64,000 nucleotides of DNA, taken from NCBI GenBank assembly GCA_904418845.1, contig CAJFQC010000007.1, forward strand, positions 26,140 through 90,139, read 5' to 3'. Positions 7,339 through 15,496 of the stretch are shown in pieces. The notes under the pieces are model-generated. The model was not told the origin of the DNA. It saw only the letters and a list, made by a program, of their open reading frames with translations, and ran no database searches. This stretch comes from an uncultured Ruminococcus sp. GTDB taxonomy: Bacteria > Bacillota > Clostridia > Lachnospirales > Lachnospiraceae. Every line of letters starts with the position of its first letter. The stretch's first letter is position 1. A program made the position numbers and the translations under genes.

Positions 7339-9891
7339 ATGACAGAAACACGTGATGAGAAAAAGAAATTGGCGGACAAGGCCGCGCCAGGCAGGGTGGA
7401 GATCCTTGCCCCGGCAGGATCTTACGCGTCCTTCCGGGCTGCCCTTGCGGCAGGCGCGGACGCGGTCTATGCGGGCGGCGCTAAATTCGGAGCCCGCGCC
7501 TGTGCGGATAATTTTACAGAGGGAGAGCTTATCCGTGCAATCCGGGAAGCCCATTTGTCTGGACGAAAGCTCTATCTGACAGTGAATACCCTTTTAAAGG
7601 AGAAAGAGATTTCAGAACTCTATGATTATCTGTCGCCTCTGTATGTGGCGGGACTGGATGCAGTAATCGTGCAGGATGTGGGAGTTGTAGAGTATGTAAG
7701 GCAATATTTTCCCGGCCTGGATATTCACGCCAGCACCCAGATGACCATTACGGGAGCATACGGGGCGGCATTTCTGGAAAAACAGGGTGTGACGAGGGTA
7801 GTTCCCGCAAGAGAACTGTCTCTGCGGGAGATACGAAAGATCCGAGGGGAGACCGGGCTTGAGATCGAGTGTTTTGTCCATGGGGCGCTCTGTTACTGTT
7901 ATTCCGGGCAATGCCTGTTAAGCAGTATGATCGGCGGAAGGAGCGGCAACCGGGGTCAGTGTGCCCAGCCGTGCAGACTGCCGTATTCCACGGACGGGGA
8001 AAAACGGTATTATTTAAGCCCCAAAGACATCTGTACTCTTGAGATCATTCCAGATCTTGTGGAAGCAGGAATCGATTCTTTCAAGATCGAAGGAAGGATG
8101 AAAAAGCCGGAATATGTAGCTGCCGTTACGTCCATGTATCGGAAATATACAGATCTTTATCTGAGGGAAGGACGAAAGGGATACCATGTGCAACCCAGGG
8201 ACAGAGAGATGCTCATGGATTTGTATAACAGAGGCGGTTCTTCCCAGGGTTATTATAAGAAGCATAACGGACAAGAAATGATGGCGCTTGACAGACCGAA
8301 TCATACAGGAGTTCCTGCGCTGAAAGTATGTTTTCAGAAAGGAAGAGAACTGTACGGGAGAACAGTGACAGAGTTACACCCCGGCGATGTACTGGAAATC
8401 ACAGGTGGAAAAGGAAATCATACACTGGGAGAAGCAGCTGCAAAGGGCAAAGAGATTTCATTTCTTGTGCAAAAAGGTGTACGCATAGCTCCAGGAACAG
8501 TATTAAACCGTGTTCGCAACGAATCTCTGATCCGTTCTATACAGGAGGAATATATTGGAAAAACACTCCGAACAGGGATCACAGGGACACTGACGCTCAC
8601 TGTGGAAGCCCCGGCTTATCTGACCGTTGATTTTCGAAAAGAAAACGGCGATGTAGTCTCCTTTACGGCAGAGACAGAGGAGTGTGTCCGTCAGGCGGAA
8701 AACCGCCCCATGGACGAGACACGTGTAAGGGAACAGATACAAAAGACAGGAAATTCCGAGTTCTTTTTTGAAAAAATGGATATCTATATGGATGACAACA
8801 TCTTCCTTCCGATCCGCCAGCTTAATCTTCTGAGAAGAGCCGCCCTGGAAGGATTGAAGGAGAAAGTGGATTCTTTATACAGGCGTTCTGTCCGTCCACA
8901 TGCGGTTGAAGCGGGAGGACAAAGGGTGGATGAGGCATACATGCCGCTTGTGGAAAGAGATGAGAAGATTCATCCACAGGCGCCGGAAGAGTGGCGCCCC
9001 CAGTTTTCAATCCTTGTGGAGACGGCCGGACAGCTTCGGGCAGTACGGGATCACGTAAGACAGGGAAGGGATGAAATTCGGCGTGTCTATGTCGAGCTGC
9101 CGCTTGTGCAAAGTATCCTGCCTGATGGCGGGACTGCCGCCGGGTCCGGACAGGATGAGCCGGGTCCGGACAGAGACAGAGCAGACGGCATTGATCATAT
9201 GATAAACGAGCTGTCAGAATCCGGTTTTGAGGTGTTTGCTGCCATGCCATATATTTTCAGGGGGACAGGACAGGCATATCAGACAGATATCCGCAGGATT
9301 TTTGAAGCGCTCCCCTTTAGCGGCGTGCTGATCCGGAACATGGAGGAATATTCGTTTTTAACAGGACTCGGATTTGACAAAAAGATTATTCTGGACCATA
9401 ATCTATATGTGTTTAACCGATACGGGAAAGCATTTTGGAAACGCATCGGGATATCAGATGTTACGGCGCCCTTTGAGTTAAACGCTCAGGAGCTGGCAGA
9501 ACTGGGGATAGAGGGAGCAGAGCTTGCAGTATATGGATATCTTCCGGTCATGATCACCGCCCAGTGCGTTAAAAAGACAGAGGGTAAATGTACCGGCTGC
9601 ACGGAAGTGACGATGCTGACCGACCGGCTGGGGAATCAATTTCCCGTAAAAAATGTGTGCCGGGAGTGCTTTAATGTGATCTACAATACAAGTCCGCTGT
9701 ATTTAGGAATGCATCAGGAAGAGATCCGGCGCCTCAGGCCTTCTGTGCTCCGGCTTCAGTTCAGCATTGAGACGGAAGAAGAGGCGGCGGGCATGCTCCG
9801 GCGGATTATGAGAGCTTTTTCCGGGGAGACAGAGAAGGCGGTCCCGGAATTTTCATACACACAGGGACATTTTAAACGCGGAGTATTATAA
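7339..9891 (+). CDS. U32 family peptidase with DUF3656-type C-terminal region
   Basis: An 850-aa protein of the collagenase-like U32 family. The N-terminal barrel begins VEILAPAGSYASFRAAL and contains the U32 signature around ECFVHGALCYCYSGQC, with further Cys in GQCAQPCRLPY that are probably metal or Fe-S ligands. Members such as RlhA/TrhP act in RNA hydroxylation rather than proteolysis, so the peptidase name is traditional. A Cys-rich C-terminal region (CVKKTEGKCTGCTEV, VCRECFNVIYN) is also present. Around residues 595-615 a hydrophilic Gly/Asp linker comes from a 14-bp tandem DNA repeat. The ATG at 7339 has only a weak, distant AAAGG. Confidence 0.85.
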   Translation: MTETRDEKKKLADKAAPGRVEILAPAGSYASFRAALAAGADAVYAGGAKFGARACADNFTEGELIRAIREAHLSGRKLYLTVNTLLKEKEISELYDYLSPLYVAGLDAVIVQDVGVVEYVRQYFPGLDIHASTQMTITGAYGAAFLEKQGVTRVVPARELSLREIRKIRGETGLEIECFVHGALCYCYSGQCLLSSMIGGRSGNRGQCAQPCRLPYSTDGEKRYYLSPKDICTLEIIPDLVEAGIDSFKIEGRMKKPEYVAAVTSMYRKYTDLYLREGRKGYHVQPRDREMLMDLYNRGGSSQGYYKKHNGQEMMALDRPNHTGVPALKVCFQKGRELYGRTVTELHPGDVLEITGGKGNHTLGEAAAKGKEISFLVQKGVRIAPGTVLNRVRNESLIRSIQEEYIGKTLRTGITGTLTLTVEAPAYLTVDFRKENGDVVSFTAETEECVRQAENRPMDETRVREQIQKTGNSEFFFEKMDIYMDDNIFLPIRQLNLLRRAALEGLKEKVDSLYRRSVRPHAVEAGGQRVDEAYMPLVERDEKIHPQAPEEWRPQFSILVETAGQLRAVRDHVRQGRDEIRRVYVELPLVQSILPDGGTAAGSGQDEPGPDRDRADGIDHMINELSESGFEVFAAMPYIFRGTGQAYQTDIRRIFEALPFSGVLIRNMEEYSFLTGLGFDKKIILDHNLYVFNRYGKAFWKRIGISDVTAPFELNAQELAELGIEGAELAVYGYLPVMITAQCVKKTEGKCTGCTEVTMLTDRLGNQFPVKNVCRECFNVIYNTSPLYLGMHQEEIRRLRPSVLRLQFSIETEEEAAGMLRRIMRAFSGETEKAVPEFSYTQGHFKRGVL

Positions 9892-9903
9892 TCAGGTGGA
9901 AAT

Positions 9904-11370
9904 ATGGCAAATATTATCGTACAACTATCAAAATATATCATCATCGTTTTAATAGCGGCTTATACGTTCTCCTGTTTTTCGATCTTCACAAGAGAGTATG
10001 AAGATGAAGAAAAGCGCGTGCTCGTCCGTCAGGATGTGCTCATGTTCCTGCTCCAGTTCACCGCATTTTTTGCGATGTTCTTCTACACGAAAGATATCCG
10101 CATCCTGTTCCTCTATGGAGCGCTTTTCGTGGTGCTCCTTGCGGTGATCCTTTTGTATAACCTGATTTATCCGAATGTGTCACGGCTTGTTGTCAACAAT
10201 ATGTGCATGCTTATAACGGCGGGGATGATCATGATCACGAGACTGTCCGCTGACAATAAATCACCGTACGGCACAGCGATAAGACAGCTTGTATTCGTGG
10301 TGCTCGGCATTGTGTTCGGGCTGATCGTGCCGGTGCTTATACGAAAGCTTACGTTTCTTGAGAAGTGGACGTATGTCTATGCAGGAGTAGGCGGAGCCGC
10401 TCTTCTTGCAGTGGCGGTCTTTGCGCAGACGTCAGGCGGAGCGAAGCTGGGGTTTGAATTGCTTGGCTTCAATGTGCAGCCTTCGGAGTTTGTGAAGATT
10501 TTATTTGTTTTTTTCGTGGCGGCGAGCCTGAATCATTCCAAAGAGTTCAAAAATGTGGTGGTGACTACGGCGATTGCCGCGACTCATGTGCTCATACTTG
10601 TGGTATCCACAGACCTGGGAGCGGCATTGATTTTATTTGTGGTATATCTGGTCATGCTGTACGTGGCGACAAGACAGCCCCTGTATGCGGCAGCAGGACT
10701 GGGGGCGGGCGTGCTGGCAGCGGTGGCCGGATATCATCTATTCTCTCATATCCGGGTCAGAGTAGAAGCGTGGCAGGATCCCATCGGGACATATACCGGC
10801 AGCGGCTATCAGGTGGCGCAGTCACTTTTTGCCATCGGTATGGGAGGATGGTTCGGGTCCGGTCTCTTCCAGGGCCAGCCGGATTCGATACCGGTGGCGG
10901 AGACAGATTTTATTTTTTCGGCTATCACGGAAGAGATGGGAGTCATCTATGCGCTCTGTATCATCCTGATCTGTGTGAGCTGTTATGTGATGTTTTTAAA
11001 TATTGCGATGGAACTCCATAACAGTTTTTATAAACTGGTAGCTTTAGGCCTTGGAACATGTTATATCTTCCAGGTGTTTCTGCAGGTGGGAGGCGTGACG
11101 AAATTCATTCCTTCCACGGGAATGACGCTCCCCTTTGTCAGCTATGGGGGAAGTTCCATGCTGAGTACCATGATCATGTTCGGTATCATACAAGGTCTGT
11201 ATATTCTGAGGGAGGACGAAGAGGAGAAGCTGGAGCGAGAAAAGCGTAAGAAAGAAAGGAAGTCAAGAAATGGCATGGGAAGAACAGCACCCCGAAAAAC
11301 GGCAAAGAGTGGACCGAGATTCGAGGAAGTCCCCAAACAAAGGGCGCGCAAAAAAGAAAGAACGCGTTAG
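9904..11370 (+). CDS. FtsW/RodA/SpoVE (SEDS) peptidoglycan glycosyltransferase
   Basis: A polytopic membrane enzyme of the SEDS family that polymerizes lipid II with a partner class B PBP. About ten membrane segments are visible; family motifs include LLGFNVQPSEFVKI, the essential-Asp region STDLGAALILF, and the C-terminal FIPSTGMTLPFVSYGGSSML. AGGTGG precedes the ATG. The last ~50 residues are a Lys/Arg-rich cytoplasmic tail whose codons overlap the start of the PBP gene by 101 bp in another frame. Whether it serves division, elongation or sporulation cannot be read from the sequence. Confidence 0.92.
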   Translation: MANIIVQLSKYIIIVLIAAYTFSCFSIFTREYEDEEKRVLVRQDVLMFLLQFTAFFAMFFYTKDIRILFLYGALFVVLLAVILLYNLIYPNVSRLVVNNMCMLITAGMIMITRLSADNKSPYGTAIRQLVFVVLGIVFGLIVPVLIRKLTFLEKWTYVYAGVGGAALLAVAVFAQTSGGAKLGFELLGFNVQPSEFVKILFVFFVAASLNHSKEFKNVVVTTAIAATHVLILVVSTDLGAALILFVVYLVMLYVATRQPLYAAAGLGAGVLAAVAGYHLFSHIRVRVEAWQDPIGTYTGSGYQVAQSLFAIGMGGWFGSGLFQGQPDSIPVAETDFIFSAITEEMGVIYALCIILICVSCYVMFLNIAMELHNSFYKLVALGLGTCYIFQVFLQVGGVTKFIPSTGMTLPFVSYGGSSMLSTMIMFGIIQGLYILREDEEEKLEREKRKKERKSRNGMGRTAPRKTAKSGPRFEEVPKQRARKKERTR

Positions 11371-12775
11371 AAATAGAGAATTCGCATGGATCACATATCT
11401 GTTCGTGATCCTGTTTATCGCGCTTATGGGCTATCTTGTGTACTTTACTATTGTGCGCGCGAAAACATTTGTCAACAGCCCTTACAATCAGAGGCAGAAT
11501 GCCTTTGCCGAAAATGTGATCCGGGGAGACATCACGGACAGGAACGGCAATGTTCTTGCCCGGACGGATGTAGCGGAGGACGGAACGGAGACAAGAGTCT
11601 ATCCTTACAGTTCAATCTTTTCCCATGTTATAGGGTACAGTGATCAGGAACTAGGGAAGACAGGACTTGAATCTGTAGAGAACTTTGAACTTCTGACGTC
11701 GAACGCTTTCTTTGTAGAGCGGATACAGAATGAATTTAACGGAAACAAGGACCGCGGCGATACCGTGGTGACAACGCTGGATGCAGATCTTCAGCAGGCG
11801 GCATATGACGCCCTTGGCGATAATAAGGGAGCTGTGGTGGTCATGGAAGCGGATACAGGGAAAATCTTATCAATGGTATCCAAACCTGCCTTTGATCCGA
11901 ATAATATATACGCTGACTGGAATGCACTGATCACAGATGAGGCGAACAGCCCCTTGCTAAATCGCGCGATGTACGGCTCTTACGCGCCCGGATCTGTGTT
12001 CAAGATCATCACGGCGCTTGCGTATATGAGACAGAACGCAGATTATCAGTCTTACACCTATGACTGTGCAGGGCAGATAGACGTGGGAGATACATCGATT
12101 TCGTGCTTTGGCGGGACAGTCCACGGATTCGAAGATTTAAGGAGTTCTTTTGCCAACTCCTGTAATTCGTCATTCTGTAATATCGGACTTCTGCTGGATA
12201 TCTCTGAGTATCGCCAGACAGCGAAGGATCTTCTCTTTAATTCAGCTCTGCCGGGAGTTCTGGATTATAGAAAAAGCTCCTTTGCCTTAGATGAAAGTTC
12301 CAGTGAGGCAGAGATCATGATGACTGCAATGGGGCAGGGAGAGACAACGGTGAGCCCATACCATATGGCTCTGATCACTCAGGCGATTGCCAACGGCGGG
12401 ACATTGATGGAGCCATATCTGGTAGAGAAGGTGACAAATTATACAGGTTCAGAGGTAAGGAAAAATGTTCCCAAGAGTTATAAGAGACTTATGACCTCAG
12501 ATGAGGCGGCGCAGCTTAAAGAATATATGACTGCGGTTGTCAATGAGGGGACTGGTTCCGTCTTAAGCGGAAAGTCCTACACCGCGGCAGGAAAGACGGG
12601 AACAGCAGAGTACAGCCTGTCTGATGGAGAAAAGACCCACTCATGGTTTGTCGGGTTTACAAACGTGGATAATCCGGAGCTGGTCATCAGCGTGATCACG
12701 GAGGGATCTGACGGAAGCGCCGGAGGAAAAGCGGTTTCCATAGCGGGCAGTATACTGGATTCTTATTATTATTGA
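11270..12775 (+). CDS. Class B penicillin-binding protein 2 (PbpA-like transpeptidase)
   Basis: A 501-aa peptidoglycan transpeptidase, partner of the SEDS protein encoded upstream. A basic cytoplasmic N-terminus is followed by one membrane anchor (about residues 38-62), a short dimerization region (RGDITDRNGNVLARTDV) and the transpeptidase domain with the nucleophile motif SVFK in GSYAPGSVFKIITAL, SCN in SFANSCNSSFCN, and AGKTGTAEY. AAAGGAAG lies 7 bp before ATG 11270, supporting this start despite its 101-bp overlap with the SEDS gene. The short pedestal resembles PbpA-type rather than full-length PBP2. Confidence 0.92.
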   Translation: MAWEEQHPEKRQRVDRDSRKSPNKGRAKKKERVRNREFAWITYLFVILFIALMGYLVYFTIVRAKTFVNSPYNQRQNAFAENVIRGDITDRNGNVLARTDVAEDGTETRVYPYSSIFSHVIGYSDQELGKTGLESVENFELLTSNAFFVERIQNEFNGNKDRGDTVVTTLDADLQQAAYDALGDNKGAVVVMEADTGKILSMVSKPAFDPNNIYADWNALITDEANSPLLNRAMYGSYAPGSVFKIITALAYMRQNADYQSYTYDCAGQIDVGDTSISCFGGTVHGFEDLRSSFANSCNSSFCNIGLLLDISEYRQTAKDLLFNSALPGVLDYRKSSFALDESSSEAEIMMTAMGQGETTVSPYHMALITQAIANGGTLMEPYLVEKVTNYTGSEVRKNVPKSYKRLMTSDEAAQLKEYMTAVVNEGTGSVLSGKSYTAAGKTGTAEYSLSDGEKTHSWFVGFTNVDNPELVISVITEGSDGSAGGKAVSIAGSILDSYYY

Positions 12776-12801
12776 CTTTAAAGCAGTGGAAGAGAGCGGT
12801 T

Positions 12802-13179
12802 ATGCGGATAAGATTATACTGTGATCTGTATGTCAGTGAATGCTGGCAGGAAAAAAAGGAAAAAATTATAAAAAGGCTTGTAGACAACAGGCTTCAGCCC
12901 CAGGTATATGTGATCACTCTGGCTCAGGGAGAACAAAATTACCTTGAGTTCTTTTCCAGCGTGCTCTTAAAGCAGCGCATTTATAAAGAGACAGAATTGT
13001 TTGTCGTAGGGATCGCCGCAGGTTATTGGGAGGCAGTCTCCATGATAAAAGATATGACGGAACGGGTATATAAAGAGACGGGGGACGCCAATGTGCGGCA
13101 GTTTATCATGATGCGTCAGGAAGAATTTGAAAAGGCAGGACGGCAGAGCAGATGTTACATATCATTCTCCTTATTTTAA
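12802..13179 (+). CDS. Hypothetical protein between the PBP and DUF2953 genes
   Basis: A 125-aa protein I do not recognise. It starts MRIRLYCDLYVSECW, is soluble-looking and of mixed alpha/beta character, with a possible hydrophobic core strand (ELFVVGIAAGYWEA). ATG 12802 is chosen because GGAAGAG lies 7 bases upstream; a TTG at 12772 that overlaps the PBP stop is the alternative. Its end overlaps the next start by 28 bp. The position between cell-wall and sporulation genes suggests co-transcription but does not give a function. Confidence 0.65.
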   Translation: MRIRLYCDLYVSECWQEKKEKIIKRLVDNRLQPQVYVITLAQGEQNYLEFFSSVLLKQRIYKETELFVVGIAAGYWEAVSMIKDMTERVYKETGDANVRQFIMMRQEEFEKAGRQSRCYISFSLF

Positions 13180-14027
13180 AAATATTAGGATTTCTTATAT
13201 TAGGGATACTGGCGTTCCTGCTGCTCGTGCTCCTTATTGTCCTTTTTGATCCATTCGTATACAGGCTGGAGGCTTCGGGGAAGGACACATTAGAAAGCAT
13301 GAAGGGCGGGGTGAGGTTTTACTGGCTTTTTCGTCTGCTTTCAGGCAGGGTGTCCTATGAGAACGGGGAAGTGTTGTGGCGGATGAGGATTGCGTGGAAA
13401 AAGTTCGGAAGTAAGGACGGGGAAGAAGACACTGCGGCGGACCACGAGGGAAATGGCGCGCACATCGAAACTGAAGATGAAACGGATACTCGAAAGGTGA
13501 TTGCTGAAAAGAATCAGGATTCCGGAAAACAGACGGAAAAGAAAGAAACACCCCAGAGACATAATAAAAAAAGCTCCTCTTTATCTGAAAGATTCCGAGA
13601 ATTTTGGGGCAAGATAAAATATACATTTCGGAAGATCTGTGATAATATAAGGACATTAGAAAAGAAAAAAGACAAGATCGCCGCATTTATCGAGGACGAT
13701 GCACACCACAGCGCTTTTTTGCGGGTGATAAAGGAGATACGCAGACTTTTGCGCGCACTCCGTCCTAAAAAGGCAGATGTATGGCTTGAGTTTGGGTTTG
13801 AAGATCCGGCACTGACCGGATACACGCTGGCTCTATTGAGCCTGATCTATCCGTCTGTGGGAGAATTCACCAGGCTGCAGCCGGATTTTGAAAATAAGGT
13901 GTTCAGAGGAAAAGTTTATATAAAAGGCAGCATACGTGCTGTTCATATACTGACAGCGGCATTGAATATGCTTGTGGATAAGAATGTTCGGACAACATAT
14001 CATCATATCCGCCGGTTCAAATTATAG
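13152..14027 (+). CDS. DUF2953 domain protein (YtfI-like)
   Basis: A 291-aa protein with a strongly hydrophobic N-terminal segment (about residues 2-35, Ile/Leu/Val-rich), the DUF2953 start (VRFYWLFRLLSGRVSYENG), a Lys/Glu-rich, probably disordered middle (residues about 85-150) and a conserved C-terminal part (DVWLEFGFEDPALTGYTLA). In Bacillus subtilis the equivalent gene ytfI directly precedes ytfJ, as here. Function is unknown; a spore-related role is inferred from synteny. AGGACGG lies 8 bp before the ATG inside the preceding gene. Confidence 0.82.
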   Translation: MLHIILLILKILGFLILGILAFLLLVLLIVLFDPFVYRLEASGKDTLESMKGGVRFYWLFRLLSGRVSYENGEVLWRMRIAWKKFGSKDGEEDTAADHEGNGAHIETEDETDTRKVIAEKNQDSGKQTEKKETPQRHNKKSSSLSERFREFWGKIKYTFRKICDNIRTLEKKKDKIAAFIEDDAHHSAFLRVIKEIRRLLRALRPKKADVWLEFGFEDPALTGYTLALLSLIYPSVGEFTRLQPDFENKVFRGKVYIKGSIRAVHILTAALNMLVDKNVRTTYHHIRRFKL

Positions 14028-14087
14028 AAATGAAAAGGTCAGAGATCAAAATGAAATATCACAAGGTCATATGAGGAGGATAAAGAA

Positions 14088-14483
14088 ATGGCTGATGCAA
14101 AAAACGATTTTAAAACAACACTGGAATCACTGTTCAGAGGCATGGACGGCGTTGTGTCATCCAAGACAGTGGTGGGAGATGCAATCCATATAGGAGGAAC
14201 GATTATTCTTCCGCTGGTAGACGTATCTTTCGGTATCGGAGCCGGTGCGTTTTCAGGTGACAAGAAGGAAAAAGGAATGGGCGGCATCGGTGGTAAGATG
14301 ACGCCGAGCGCTGTCATCGTGATCCAGGATGGAAAGACAAAGCTCGTTAACATCAAGAATCAGGATACAGTTACGAAGCTCCTTGATCTTGTGCCGGATG
14401 TGGTGGACCGGTTTACTTCCCAAAAAGAAGAGCGCATGACAGAGGAGGATGTGATGGATATCCTTGATTCAGGCGATGAATAA
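14088..14483 (+). CDS. gerW: GerW family sporulation protein (YtfJ)
   Basis: A 131-aa protein of the YtfJ/GerW family. Landmarks are the N-terminal SLFRGMDGVVSSKTVVGDAI, the central LPLVDVSFGIGAGAFSG and the Gly-rich GGIGGKMTPSAVIVIQDGKT. In Bacillus it is linked to sporulation and germination. A strong GAGGAGGAT precedes the ATG. The upstream DUF2953 gene keeps the ytfI-ytfJ order; a 45-aa membrane peptide gene follows in the same direction before a shared terminator. Confidence 0.92.
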   Translation: MADAKNDFKTTLESLFRGMDGVVSSKTVVGDAIHIGGTIILPLVDVSFGIGAGAFSGDKKEKGMGGIGGKMTPSAVIVIQDGKTKLVNIKNQDTVTKLLDLVPDVVDRFTSQKEERMTEEDVMDILDSGDE

Positions 14484-14535
14484 GATAAAGAAACAGGGCA
14501 TATAATGTACCAACAGACTTTTCGGAAGTGGGAGT

Positions 14536-14673
14536 ATGAAAAAAGTTTGCGGGTTTGCGATGTTTTGGATGGCGATCGGTATGTTTATTATGATGCTGCT
14601 TCCGAATCTGGTGTGGGGCGTGATACTTACGATCCTGTTTCTTGTAGTGGGATATAAATTATTCTGCTGTTGA
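14536..14673 (+). CDS. Small membrane protein, 45 aa
   Basis: A short gene between gerW and the terminator: ATG 14536 to TGA 14671-14673. The peptide begins MKKVCGFAMF, has two hydrophobic stretches (about residues 5-22 and 26-41) separated by LPNLVWG, and ends KLFCC. CGGAAGTG is placed about 7 bases before the ATG, and the next feature is a strong intrinsic terminator, so the gene closes the transcript. I do not know the family; a hairpin-like two-span membrane peptide is the best description. Confidence 0.65.
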   Translation: MKKVCGFAMFWMAIGMFIMMLLPNLVWGVILTILFLVVGYKLFCC

Positions 14674-14685
14674 GAGAATAAAAAA

Positions 14686-14717
14686 CGTCCGCGGCTGGTT
14701 TCAGCCGCGGACATTTT
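14686..14717. terminator. Bidirectional terminator between the 45-aa gene and rpmB
   Basis: Perfect 11-bp stem GTCCGCGGCTG (14687-14697) with CAGCCGCGGAC (14702-14712), loop GTTT. ATTTTT follows on the plus strand and, because AAAAA precedes the stem, a T-run follows on the minus strand as well. Confidence 0.9.
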
Positions 14718-14751
14718 TCCGTGTCATTTTATTCCGATAATGCTCGTCTGA

Positions 14752-14937
14752 TTAAGCGCGCTCAACGCGTCCGGATCTTAAGCATGATGTACATACATAC
14801 ATCTTCTTGGAACCGCCTTCTGTCTTAACTTTGACAGATTTTACATTTGATTTCCACATTTTCGGTGTTTTTCTATGAGAGTGGCTTACACTGTTACCAA
14901 AATGAGCACCCTTTTCACAAATAGCACATTTAGCCAT
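14752..14937 (-). CDS. rpmB: 50S ribosomal protein L28
   Basis: A 61-aa L28 starting MAKCAICEKGAHFGN. It has the zinc-binding form with two Cys pairs (CAIC near the start and CTSC near residue 49-52) and the conserved HRKTPKMWKSN core. The start at 14937 is fixed by AGGAGGTGCAGTC immediately upstream; an in-frame upstream ATG would add 14 unrelated residues. It is divergent from asp23-fakA-recG, the same arrangement as rpmB-yloU-yloV in Bacillus. Zinc-type L28 is often paired with a zinc-free paralogue elsewhere, which cannot be checked here. Confidence 0.96.
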   Translation of the reverse strand: MAKCAICEKGAHFGNSVSHSHRKTPKMWKSNVKSVKVKTEGGSKKMYVCTSCLRSGRVERA

Positions 14938-14988
14938 GACTGCACCTCCTAACAATCTGAACTGGTCATATAGACTCATAACACTGAC

Positions 14989-15017
14989 ATTCTAGCAGAA
15001 AGAGTTTTGTATTGCAA
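14989..15017 (-). promoter_or_regulatory. Promoter for rpmB
   Basis: On the minus strand TTGCAA (15017-15012), 17-bp spacer, TAGAAT (14994-14989), giving a leader of about 45 nt before the L28 start. Confidence 0.6.
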
Positions 15018-15044
15018 GTATTTTTTAAAAAAATTGAATGTATA

Positions 15045-15073
15045 TTGTAAAATCAAGGAAGTAATAGTATAAT
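15045..15073 (+). promoter_or_regulatory. Promoter for asp23-fakA
   Basis: TTGTAA (15045-15050), 17-bp spacer, perfect TATAAT (15068-15073), 48 bp before the Asp23 start. The -35 boxes of this and the rpmB promoter are 27 bp apart, back to back. Confidence 0.65.
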
Positions 15074-15120
15074 AACTGTATTATTTATGGCAAAAATCCA
15101 TTAAAGAACTGGAGGTAAGC

Positions 15121-15483
15121 ATGATGAAGGGAAGTATGAGCACAGATCTTGGTATCATCACGGTCAATCCTGAGGTGATCGCCAAATATGCCGGTTCCGT
15201 CGCTGTCGGATGTTTCGGGATCGTGGGCATGGCAGCCGTGAACATGAAGGATGGACTGGTGCGCCTGTTAAAAAAAGACAGCCTGACGCACGGGATCAAG
15301 GTTGAGATCTCGGATGAGAATGCCCTCACCCTGAATTTTCATGTCATTGTCTCTTATGGCGTGAATATCCTTTCTGTTTCTGATAACCTTATGAACAATG
15401 TAAAATATAAGGTAGAAGAATTCACCGGTATGACGGTAGAAAAGATCAACATCTTCGTTGAAGGTGTGAGAGTGATAGATTAA
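15121..15483 (+). CDS. Asp23/Gls24 family envelope stress protein (YloU-like)
   Basis: A 120-aa Asp23-domain protein: GIITVNPEVIAKYAGSVAV, CFGIVGMAAVN, and VKYKVEEFTGMTVEKINIFV. Family members are abundant membrane-associated or cytoplasmic proteins connected with envelope stress and, as YloU, sit next to fatty acid kinase in many Firmicutes. CTGGAGG precedes the ATG; fakA begins 13 bp after the stop with its own AAGGAGG. Monofunctional, normal length. Confidence 0.92.
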   Translation: MMKGSMSTDLGIITVNPEVIAKYAGSVAVGCFGIVGMAAVNMKDGLVRLLKKDSLTHGIKVEISDENALTLNFHVIVSYGVNILSVSDNLMNNVKYKVEEFTGMTVEKINIFVEGVRVID

Positions 15484-15496
15484 GGAGGATTTTGTC

